Source: DASXTB01 sp036505615 (GTDB lineage Bacteria; Acidobacteriota; UBA6911; JACQSX01). From it: 5,423 nucleotides of DNA. Below, piece by piece: positions 1-4,572 of this stretch. Location of the stretch: NCBI GenBank assembly GCA_036505615.1, contig DASXTB010000197.1, positions 1 to 5,423 of the forward strand, given 5' to 3'. The stretch's first letter is position 1. Every line of letters starts with the position of its first letter. The notes beneath the pieces are model-generated. The model ran no database searches. It saw only the letters and a program-made list of their open reading frames with translations, and was not told where the DNA came from. The translations under genes were made by a program, and so were the position numbers.

Positions 1-14
1 GTTTATTGAGAAGG

Positions 15-42
15 AAAAAATGGGACCGCTTACGCGGTCCCA
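15..42 (-). terminator. Candidate minus-strand intrinsic terminator (perfect 9-bp hairpin plus T6)
   Basis: Seen: arms TGGGACCGC (21-29) and GCGGTCCCA (34-42) are perfectly complementary with a 4-nt spacer TTAC. On the minus strand this GC-rich hairpin is followed directly by six Ts (complement of A15-A20). That is the layout of a Rho-independent terminator for transcription running right to left. On the plus strand there is no T-run, so it would not terminate there. It lies beyond the terminator at 281-321, so it would act as a back-up or end a transcript made from the hairpin-rich region. The alternative is that it is simply the first member of the palindrome cluster. Confidence 0.5.
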
Positions 43-63
43 TTCCGTGTGGGGAATCGCTGA

Positions 64-101
64 CCGGGGGTGCCTGGCGCTCCGCGCCTGGGCACCCCCG
101 G
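64..101. repeat. Long imperfect inverted repeat (38 nt)
   Basis: Seen: the outer arms CCGGGGGTGCC (64-74) and GGCACCCCCGG (91-101) are perfect 11-bp complements. Inside them is a second perfect stem, GGCGC (76-80) and GCGCC (84-88), around the 3-nt spacer TCC. The two stems are separated by a 1/2-nt internal loop, giving 16 bp in a 38-nt element. No T-tract follows on either strand, so it is not a standard terminator. The outer arms share 8-9 nt words with the terminator hairpin at 4540-4558. Function is unknown; it could be an RNA hairpin or a REP-like palindrome. Confidence 0.75.
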
Positions 102-113
102 CTACTGTTATTG

Positions 114-209
114 GTCCGCTTCGCGGACAAAAAGCTGTCCCGGAGGGACCGCCTCGCCCGCCTAAGGCGGGCTCTGCCCCCGGCTATACTCTTCGACGCC
201 TTCGGCGTC
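114..209. repeat. Array of four short palindromes, each with a 3-nt spacer
   Basis: Seen, in order: GTCCGC-TTC-GCGGAC (114-128), GTCCC-GGA-GGGAC (137-149), GCCCGCC-TAA-GGCGGGC (156-172) and GACGCC-TTC-GGCGTC (195-209). All arms are perfect (6, 5, 7 and 6 bp) and every spacer is exactly 3 nt. A fifth, weaker one, GCCG-ACA-CGGC, lies at 258-268. GCCCCCGGC (176-184) also has its exact reverse complement at 271-279, a long-range pairing that could close the region. Open frames through this stretch read as arginine- and proline-rich noise, so I do not call a gene. It may be a structured RNA, a REP/BIME-like cluster or a recombination substrate. Confidence 0.7.
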
Positions 210-280
210 TAAGTCAAATCTTCGCGGGCCGAAAAGAATTTGATGGTTAGTATTACAGCCGACACGGCATGCCGGGGGCG

Positions 281-321
281 GCAATAAAAAAGGCGGGTCG
301 TGGCCCGCCTTTTTTATTTGC
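281..321. terminator. Bidirectional intrinsic terminator
   Basis: Seen: GGCGGG (292-297) pairs with CCCGCC (304-309) around a 6-nt loop. The stem is flanked by A6 (286-291) and T6 (310-315), and the complementarity continues outward through the A/T tracts to 281 and 321 with one bulge. The symmetry gives a T-run after the stem on both strands. It starts about 20 bp past the stop codon of the minus-strand operon's last gene, which ends at 341. It would end that operon and also any plus-strand transcript arriving from the hairpin region. Confidence 0.9.
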
Positions 322-340
322 TATCAAACGTCGATTTTGA

Positions 341-829
341 CTACTTGCGCCGATCCTTTTGCTGCTTTTCGAATTTCTTGCTCGTCTCAAGAGCCTCGAA
401 AGATTCGCGTATCTGGCCGTTGTTGCGGAACAGCTGTGCTTTCATCAAATAAAGATTGAATTTCGAGTCGTCAGTTTGGAGGTTTTCCAAGGCGAGATCG
501 ACCACCTTATGGCCGAGGATGAATTGGCGATTCTCATCTAACTTTAACACAGCCTGATACACAGCTTTGACCTGATACTTCTCGTAATCACGAGGAAGGC
601 CGAGATCGAAGATCTTTTTCAAGTTCGGAATGATTTCCGAATATTTTCCCTCTTTAACGGCCAGCTGGATGGTTTCGTGTAACACCGCCGCTGTCTGAAG
701 CTTCGCCAGCACTTCATCGGAAGTTTGCGAAGTTTCCGCGGCGCGCGTCTCTTGCTGCGCCTGCGCCATCAGCGACACCGGCGCGGGCAGGAGCAAAAGG
801 AACAAAATAAAATTTCGCATTAAGCGCAT
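341..829 (-). CDS. Secreted helical (TPR-like) protein, last gene of the sigma operon
   Basis: This encodes 162 residues whose family I do not recognise. Seen: a signal peptide with a basic start (MRLMRN), a leucine-rich core (residues 7-14) and an Ala-x-Ala site ending at residue 24 (AQA|QQ). The mature part is charged and almost certainly all-helical. Residues near 128-155 (LYLMKAQLFRNNGQ then RESFEAL) have the helix-turn-helix pattern of a tetratricopeptide repeat, and residues near 50-75 may hold another. The start is ATG at 829, with GGGAG six bases upstream; an in-frame ATG at 820 is a weaker choice. The ribosome-binding site begins directly after the stop codon of the anti-sigma gene and the gap is only 11 nt, so the two genes are very likely co-transcribed and translationally coupled. 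Inference: a periplasmic partner of the sigma/anti-sigma pair, perhaps a protein-protein adaptor. TPR assignment is moderate, function unknown. Confidence 0.88.
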   Translation of the reverse strand: MRLMRNFILFLLLLPAPVSLMAQAQQETRAAETSQTSDEVLAKLQTAAVLHETIQLAVKEGKYSEIIPNLKKIFDLGLPRDYEKYQVKAVYQAVLKLDENRQFILGHKVVDLALENLQTDDSKFNLYLMKAQLFRNNGQIRESFEALETSKKFEKQQKDRRK

Positions 830-840
830 AGACCTCTCCC

Positions 841-1329
841 TTACCGCGACCGCCGCGGTTCAAACGGATTCGTAGCGCGAGGCATCATCGCTTCCAGAAA
901 GGGATTGCTTCCACTTACCGCTTCAGTTTGCGCCATCAGGAATGGATTCGAGTTCGCGCTTTGAGCAGTCAGCCCGCTCTGCGCCAAAATCTGATCCAGG
1001 TTAATGGAATTCGAATTCTCAACACTAGTCAAGAAGAATGAAAGTAGGACCAGCAAGACAACCGTAGCCCACGCGTAAGCTGACGGGACAAGTCCGGAAA
1101 ACCAGCCGTTCCGGGCACGCCGTTCGCTCAGGCGATTCTGGATGCGAGTCCACAGAAACGGGGCCGGTTCCAGCACGGCCGCCCTTTGGAAAAGGGTGTC
1201 CACTTCCGCGGATTCCGCCAGCAGGGTAGAGCAACGGCGGCACCCGGCCAGATGCGTCTTTAACTCGAGCGAGACCTCAGCGGCGTCGAACCGGCTAAGA
1301 ATTTCGTTTTCGGCTTCTCGGCACTTCAT
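841..1329 (-). CDS. Membrane-anchored zinc-finger anti-sigma factor (zf-HC2/ZAS type)
   Basis: From the ATG at 1329 this is 162 residues. Seen: C3 followed by H26-x3-C30-x2-C33 (HLAGCRRC), the ZAS zinc-binding signature of anti-sigma factors that hold an ECF sigma factor at the membrane. One transmembrane helix follows at about residues 83-102 (YAWATVVLLVLLSFFLT), then a roughly 60-residue tail that should be periplasmic. The tail carries three NPF motifs (residues 128-130, 142-144, 154-156) and ends in RRSR. The gene overlaps the 3' end of the sigma gene by 35 nt. Start choice: the ATG puts the first Cys at residue 3, as is usual in the family, but has only a weak AAGAG upstream. A TTG at 1356 would add nine residues and has AAGGAG four bases upstream. 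Role (known family): sequesters the sigma factor from RNA polymerase until a signal releases it. The signal here is unknown. Confidence 0.88.
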   Translation of the reverse strand: MKCREAENEILSRFDAAEVSLELKTHLAGCRRCSTLLAESAEVDTLFQRAAVLEPAPFLWTRIQNRLSERRARNGWFSGLVPSAYAWATVVLLVLLSFFLTSVENSNSINLDQILAQSGLTAQSANSNPFLMAQTEAVSGSNPFLEAMMPRATNPFEPRRSR

Positions 1330-1921
1330 TGGCACTCTTGTCCACGTATTTGCCAATTATCTCCTTGGCAATCAACCGCGCCCGGTAGATGTCCGTCTTG
1401 ACCGACAATAACGAGCGCCCCACAATTTGCGTCACTTCCTCGTAGCTGAACTTCTGTATCACCCCGAGGACAAACACGTCGCGCAATTTTACCGGCATTG
1501 CTTTCAGGGCCAGCTGAATCTGATGCTCCAACTCGCGATTCAGCAAGGTGCCCTCCGGGTTCATTCCTGAATTCGGGCTCGATAAGAAATTATAATACCC
1601 TGCACCATCGTCATCAATGGATACCTCGCTTTGACGCTTCCAGCGACGAATCCGTTGATAGACTTCATTGCGGGCGATTCGGTAAAGCCAGAACTTGAAT
1701 TGCCCCGGATCCCTCAGCTTTCCGATTTCGCTGAAAACCTTAAAAAAAGTCTCCTGTGTGAGGTCCTCAGCATCTTCAATGCTGCCAATCAGCCGAAATA
1801 CGAAGTTGTAGATGGGCCGCGAATAGACGTCGTAGAGGAGCCGAAAGCCCTCGCCATCTCCGCTTTGGGCCTGTTCTACTAACTTTATCAGGTCCGCTCT
1901 CTCCGGCTCTTTTTCCAGCAT
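1295..1921 (-). CDS. ECF-family RNA polymerase sigma factor (sigma-70 regions 2 and 4)
   Basis: This encodes 208 residues, the usual ECF length. Seen: region 2 at about residues 26-95, with the core-binding stretch DAEDLTQETFFK (50-61) and the promoter-melting and -10 recognition part FKFWLYRIARNEVYQRIRR (75-93). A linker follows, then region 4 at about 135-190 with AMPVKLRDVFVL and the helix-turn-helix EEVTQIVGRSLLSVKTDIYRAR, which would read the -35 element. It replaces the housekeeping sigma on RNA polymerase to transcribe a dedicated regulon. ATG at 1921 is chosen because homologous ECF proteins start a few residues before this first helix. An open frame extends to a TTG at 2044, but the added 41 residues are cysteine-containing and do not resemble a sigma N-terminus. 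No Shine-Dalgarno precedes the ATG. The next gene overlaps its end and encodes the cognate anti-sigma factor, so the pair is expected to be co-expressed and probably autoregulated. Subgroup not assigned. Confidence 0.93.
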   Translation of the reverse strand: MLEKEPERADLIKLVEQAQSGDGEGFRLLYDVYSRPIYNFVFRLIGSIEDAEDLTQETFFKVFSEIGKLRDPGQFKFWLYRIARNEVYQRIRRWKRQSEVSIDDDGAGYYNFLSSPNSGMNPEGTLLNRELEHQIQLALKAMPVKLRDVFVLGVIQKFSYEEVTQIVGRSLLSVKTDIYRARLIAKEIIGKYVDKSANEVPRSRKRNS

Positions 1922-1927
1922 GGACTT

Positions 1928-1956
1928 AGGATACGTGATCGTCCTTGGCGCATCAA
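1928..1956 (-). promoter_or_regulatory. Candidate promoter for the sigma operon, giving a leaderless mRNA
   Basis: Seen on the minus strand: TTGATG (complement of 1951-1956), a 17-bp spacer, then TATCCT (complement of 1928-1933), each matching 4 of 6 consensus positions. Six bases separate the -10 box from the sigma-factor ATG, so transcription would begin at or next to the A of the start codon. That would explain why no ribosome-binding site is present. An alternative is an ECF-type promoter further upstream, where a GGAAC word (minus strand, near 2076-2080) resembles a -35 element, but I could not find a well-spaced -10 partner. Confidence 0.3.
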
Positions 1957-2098
1957 TTGCCGGAAAGCGTGAGGAAAAGATGCCGCAGCCGCAAAAAAGT
2001 TGCGCCAAAGAAGCAACAGAAATCACACTTTGGCTGGAATACAATCAGAGGGACCACTGGAGATAGTGTCTTAAATGTTCCCTTCAATTGAAAATACC

Positions 2099-2127
2099 TT
2101 TACTGAAGGAAGCAAGTAGGCTATAAA
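2099..2127 (+). promoter_or_regulatory. Candidate sigma-70-type promoter for the FG-GAP-like gene
   Basis: Seen: TTTACT (2099-2104), a 17-bp spacer and TATAAA (2122-2127), preceded by GGC. The predicted start is about 2133-2135, giving a leader of roughly 37 nt that begins in a run of Gs. It lies in the 249-bp gap between two divergent genes and is the best-spaced box pair on this strand. A TTGAAA at 2088-2093 is also present but 28 bp from the -10 box, so it is not the partner. Confidence 0.45.
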
Positions 2128-2131
2128 ACGT

Positions 2132-2153
2132 CGGGGGGAGAAGTGTACCCCCG
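2132..2153 (+). promoter_or_regulatory. Hairpin in the 5' leader of the FG-GAP-like gene
   Basis: Seen: CGGGGG (2132-2137) is complementary to CCCCCG (2148-2153) with a 10-nt loop. The only Shine-Dalgarno-like bases near the gene (GGGGGGAG, 2133-2140) lie in this stem and loop, 30 nt before the ATG. The bases right before the ATG are pyrimidine-rich (CCTCCCTT) with no ribosome-binding site. GGGAG (2136-2140) could pair instead with CTCCC (2164-2168), so two mutually exclusive folds are possible. Any regulatory role is inference. Confidence 0.4.
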
Positions 2154-2170
2154 TATTTCCAACCTCCCTT

Positions 2171-3697
2171 ATGTTTTTAAAGAAAGCTTGTGGGTCGATA
2201 GCCTGGTGGGCTCTGGCCGTCGTTTTGGGAATAGGGGCGGTATTGTGTCTGAATCTTGCCGGCAACAAATCCCATTCGGAGCGAGTAGGGCGGAGTGTTC
2301 AAAGTTTTTTCTCGGCGCCCCTATCTGGATTCTTCTATGAACCACTTAGGAATGATCCGCGACTCAAAGACAGGCATGGTTGGAATGTGAGTGCTTCCAC
2401 CAGTGCGGCGCCCGGTCTGGCGGATAACGCCACTGCAGCAGTTATCCGCGGTCGGGATGCGACGCCCGGTCTCTTTGTTTCTTCGGAGCGAAGCGGCTCG
2501 CTCGGCGGCGGTTTTGATTCGGGCGATGAAAGCGATCCGATTTCCATCCGATCCGGGGTATCGGGGGCCGGCCACAACGGGATTTCATTAGCTGGGGGAG
2601 AAAGAATACTGGGCCGTGCCAATCGGATTGTGCGTTTTCCCGCGATTTCAAAAGGCGGAAATTCCCCCCTTGCCCCGGTTGGATTAGACGCTCTTCTTGG
2701 CTCAGATGACAATCCCTTCATCACAGCCATTAAAGACAATTTTGGAAACCGTCCGACCGTGCCTACTCCCGACCTGAAGCCTCAGAAGGAAGCCAGTGCG
2801 GTTGTGAAATCGCCGCCTCCCACTGCGCCTCCCCCTTCCAATCAGGAGGTCGGTCGAACCGAGGTTTCCCAGGTTGAAGGTGGATCAACAAAATATAGTA
2901 ATGCCTACATATATGTCGGGGACATGGGAAATCACCGCCTGCAGATATCCGCGGCTCTCAAGACAGGCTCACAGTCTTTCTCCCTCACTGTTGACGGAAT
3001 CCTTGGCACGGTGCGTTTTGAGCCGGGACTAAATTTAGGTCCCCTGCAGTCCTTTGCAGTCAGCCGCGGCGGCGCGCAGACCGGCGTTGTCGTGACCGAC
3101 GGGATTTTGAATTCGATTTATCTTTACACGGCGGCCAGCGGGGAGCAGTTTGTCGCCGGTGATGGCTTTTACGTGCCGATCATTGGTGCGGTGATCGTCG
3201 GGGCGACTCTCTCGGACGTCAACAACGACGGGCTGGCCGACCTTGTCGCGGGTGTATGGTTTCCGGAGTCCGGTCAAAGCTTCGTCTACCTGTTTCTTCA
3301 GAAGGACGGTACTTTTGTTTACAGCCGCAGATTCCTGACTGATCTTTCCATCGGTGGTATTCACGTGGATCGTTCCGGCGGTAACACGACCATTCTGGCG
3401 GTCGACCAGTCTTTGGGACAGGCGGAGCTTGTGACCCTGGACAGCAATGGCAGCGAGCAGACCAGGGTAAGTAATGTTCTCCCGGTTCGCAAGCAGGATA
3501 CAAAGATAACTCTCTCGGACGGCAAGCCTCTTTGGATCCGGCTGGCGGAGTTTGTGAATGTCACTTTCCTCGGCAGCTATTCGGCGTCGGGAGAGTTCGG
3601 GTTGATCGGGGCCGTTGAAAACAGCGGTCAGCTGCCCTCGATGGCTATCGGAGACCTCCAGCAAAGTGGTCAGCGTCGTTGCTGGCTTCACTTTTGA
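2171..3697 (+). CDS. Membrane-anchored extracytoplasmic protein with FG-GAP/VCBS-like repeat region; 3' end probably frameshifted
   Basis: This encodes 508 residues as read. Seen: a basic N-terminus (FLKK), a hydrophobic segment at about residues 9-30 acting as signal anchor or signal peptide, a long low-complexity Ser/Gly/Ala/Pro-rich linker to about residue 240 with a PPPTAPPPS stretch at 215-223, then a beta-rich domain to the end. Residues 349-357 (DVNNDGLAD) match the calcium-binding loop of FG-GAP/VCBS repeats, which build beta-propellers in surface and secreted proteins. Neighbouring stretches (VVVTDGILNSIYLY; LAVDQSLGQAELV; SMAIGDLQQSG) look like degenerate blades without the full Asp set. 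An NPF motif at 181-183 echoes the three NPFs of the divergent anti-sigma factor. The start is the ATG directly before the anchor; it has no Shine-Dalgarno. The last residues (QRRCWLHF) are out of character. A +1 shift near 3665-3671 would continue the strand as SVVAGFTFEF and end at a TAA at 3720-3722. Function is unknown; a periplasmic or surface binding role is inferred. Confidence 0.85.
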   Translation: MFLKKACGSIAWWALAVVLGIGAVLCLNLAGNKSHSERVGRSVQSFFSAPLSGFFYEPLRNDPRLKDRHGWNVSASTSAAPGLADNATAAVIRGRDATPGLFVSSERSGSLGGGFDSGDESDPISIRSGVSGAGHNGISLAGGERILGRANRIVRFPAISKGGNSPLAPVGLDALLGSDDNPFITAIKDNFGNRPTVPTPDLKPQKEASAVVKSPPPTAPPPSNQEVGRTEVSQVEGGSTKYSNAYIYVGDMGNHRLQISAALKTGSQSFSLTVDGILGTVRFEPGLNLGPLQSFAVSRGGAQTGVVVTDGILNSIYLYTAASGEQFVAGDGFYVPIIGAVIVGATLSDVNNDGLADLVAGVWFPESGQSFVYLFLQKDGTFVYSRRFLTDLSIGGIHVDRSGGNTTILAVDQSLGQAELVTLDSNGSEQTRVSNVLPVRKQDTKITLSDGKPLWIRLAEFVNVTFLGSYSASGEFGLIGAVENSGQLPSMAIGDLQQSGQRRCWLHF

Positions 3698-3710
3698 ATT
3701 TAAGGCTTTA

Positions 3711-3735
3711 ACGCTAAATTAAGAGCGACTTTTTT
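3711..3735 (+). terminator. Weak candidate terminator after the FG-GAP-like gene
   Basis: Seen: CGCT (3712-3715) can pair with AGCG (3724-3727) across an AT-rich 8-nt loop, and a run of Ts follows (3730-3735). The stem is only 4 bp, so efficiency would be low. Its position just past the likely stop codons (3697, or 3722 if frameshifted) is the main support. Confidence 0.25.
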
Positions 3736-3779
3736 CCTTCTGGCGCATCTTTTCGTTGACTTCGCCTGTGAATTTTGGC

Positions 3780-3809
3780 TTGACAGACGGTTTTTGTTGT
3801 ATCTATTAT
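3780..3809 (+). promoter_or_regulatory. Strong sigma-70-type promoter for the small secreted protein gene
   Basis: Seen: a perfect -35 box TTGACA (3780-3785), an 18-bp spacer and a near-consensus -10 box TATTAT (3804-3809). Transcription would start near 3816, leaving a 5' leader of about 140 nt before the ATG at 3958. This is the best housekeeping-type promoter in the window and suggests that the gene is well expressed independently of the ECF sigma factor. Confidence 0.7.
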
Positions 3810-3875
3810 ACCTGCACCTTGGTCATAAGTTATTGAAAAAACAAAAGTAAGAGCAGATAGAATCAAGAGAGCGTG

Positions 3876-3933
3876 AAGGAGGTGGTTGCATCCTTTTGCA
3901 GTTGAGTTCAACCGGACCCTTTTTCTTTGTTAA
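3876..3933 (+). promoter_or_regulatory. Structured 5' leader with an orphan Shine-Dalgarno and possible 15-codon mini-ORF
   Basis: Seen: a full-strength AAGGAGGT (3876-3883) lies 75 nt before the real start codon. The nearest candidate start is a TTG at 3886, three bases past AAGGAGG. It opens a 15-codon frame (LHPFAVEFNRTLFLC) ending in TAA at 3931-3933. AAGGA (3876-3880) can pair with TCCTT (3891-3895), while GGTTG (3884-3888) can pair with CAACC (3909-3913); the two stems interlock and could be alternatives. A regulatory role is inference: leader peptide, translational standby site or ligand-responsive fold. Confidence 0.3.
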
Positions 3934-3957
3934 ACATTTCAAAGGAGTCAAAAGGAC

Positions 3958-4509
3958 ATGAAGAATCTTAAGATGGGGGCTTTTGTTTTGGCAGTCGCGT
4001 TTTTCGCCATGGGCGCAAACGCCGCGGCACAAAACTTGGGAGAAGTGGTTTACCAGCAGACCATCAGCACCACGCTTGCTAAATCGCTTCTGTATCACTT
4101 CGTTGCGACATTCAGCAACACGCAGGTCACGCCGAATAGGGTCCTGTTCGACACAGCGATGGAACTCGCCAACGTTCGTACGGACACCACCAGGGCGAAC
4201 ACTCCGGGAACTTTCGAGATTGTCGCCATAAACCAGGATGGTACTGTTATCCGGGCGACCTCCGATCAGTTAACCAGCGCGAGCATGACTGGTAACCTGA
4301 CTACAGTCAGCGGTCACAAGGGCTTGACGGAAACTGCTGTCTTCTTCATCACCGATTTCTTTAAGGATCGTGGAGCGATTCCCGCCAGGTTTGTCGGTTA
4401 TGCAATCATCAACCATAGTTTTCCGGTTGGAACCGGCGTGGCCAACGTGATCGATTTTGGTACGGGAAGCGGATTTAACATCTCTTACGTCGCCGCGCAG
4501 TTTAAGTAA
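3958..4509 (+). CDS. Small secreted protein of unknown family
   Basis: This encodes 183 residues. I do not recognise the family. Seen: a clear signal peptide, with Lys at 2 and 5, a hydrophobic core from about 7 to 18 and Ala-x-Ala sites at 20-24 (cleavage after residue 22 or 24). The mature part is about 160 residues with no cysteine, rich in Thr, Val, Phe and Asn, and looks mainly beta-stranded with one helical stretch near 120-128 (VFFITDFFKD). The C-terminus alternates hydrophobic residues and ends FNISYVAAQFK. The start is ATG with AAAGGAG ten bases upstream (3941-3947). A strong promoter lies at 3780-3809 and a strong terminator directly downstream, so the gene is probably monocistronic. 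Periplasmic or surface-exposed beta-sandwich is the best guess, with low certainty. Confidence 0.88.
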   Translation: MKNLKMGAFVLAVAFFAMGANAAAQNLGEVVYQQTISTTLAKSLLYHFVATFSNTQVTPNRVLFDTAMELANVRTDTTRANTPGTFEIVAINQDGTVIRATSDQLTSASMTGNLTTVSGHKGLTETAVFFITDFFKDRGAIPARFVGYAIINHSFPVGTGVANVIDFGTGSGFNISYVAAQFK

Positions 4510-4537
4510 TCGCAATTCAGCCTTTTTCAGAAAGAAG

Positions 4538-4566
4538 AGGGGGTGCCGCCGGCACCCCTTTTTTTT
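4538..4566 (+). terminator. Strong intrinsic terminator (8-bp GC stem plus T8)
   Basis: Seen: GGGGTGCC (4540-4547) and GGCACCCC (4551-4558) form a perfect stem around the 3-nt spacer GCC and are followed by eight Ts (4559-4566). It lies 30 nt after the stop codon of the small secreted protein gene. It is unusual in ending only six bases before the ATG of the next gene on the same strand, so it may also act as an attenuator for that gene. Confidence 0.9.
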
Positions 4567-4572
4567 GGCCTT

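Noticed and set aside
195..209. A cUUCGg tetraloop hairpin
   Set aside because: CTTCGG is present, but closing the tetraloop as C-UUCG-G leaves the next pair mismatched. The palindrome only pairs fully with a 3-nt TTC loop.
6..250. Two overlapping plus-strand open frames in the palindrome region
   Set aside because: They are Arg/Leu/Pro-rich products dictated by the GC-rich palindromes, with no ribosome-binding site and no protein-like pattern.
21..280. A CRISPR array
   Set aside because: The repeats are self-complementary units with different arms and irregular spacing, not direct repeats with uniform spacers, and no cas gene is present.
1922..2044. A 41-residue N-terminal extension of the sigma factor from a TTG
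   Set aside because: It has no ribosome-binding site, is cysteine-containing and unlike ECF N-termini, and would cover the likely promoter region.
2143..2340. A 65-codon frame starting at GTG just after GGGGGGAG
   Set aside because: The SD-to-start spacing is only about 2 nt, and the frame overlaps the membrane anchor coding part of the better-supported gene.
3035..3691. A 218-codon open frame on the minus strand
   Set aside because: It is antisense to the beta-rich domain of the FG-GAP-like gene. The forward frame has the conserved DVNNDG loop, while the reverse product has no recognisable pattern.
4391..4419. A TTGTCG-17-CATAGT box pair as a promoter for the 4573 gene
   Set aside because: Each box matches 4/6, it lies inside a coding region, and its transcript would still meet the strong terminator at 4538-4566.
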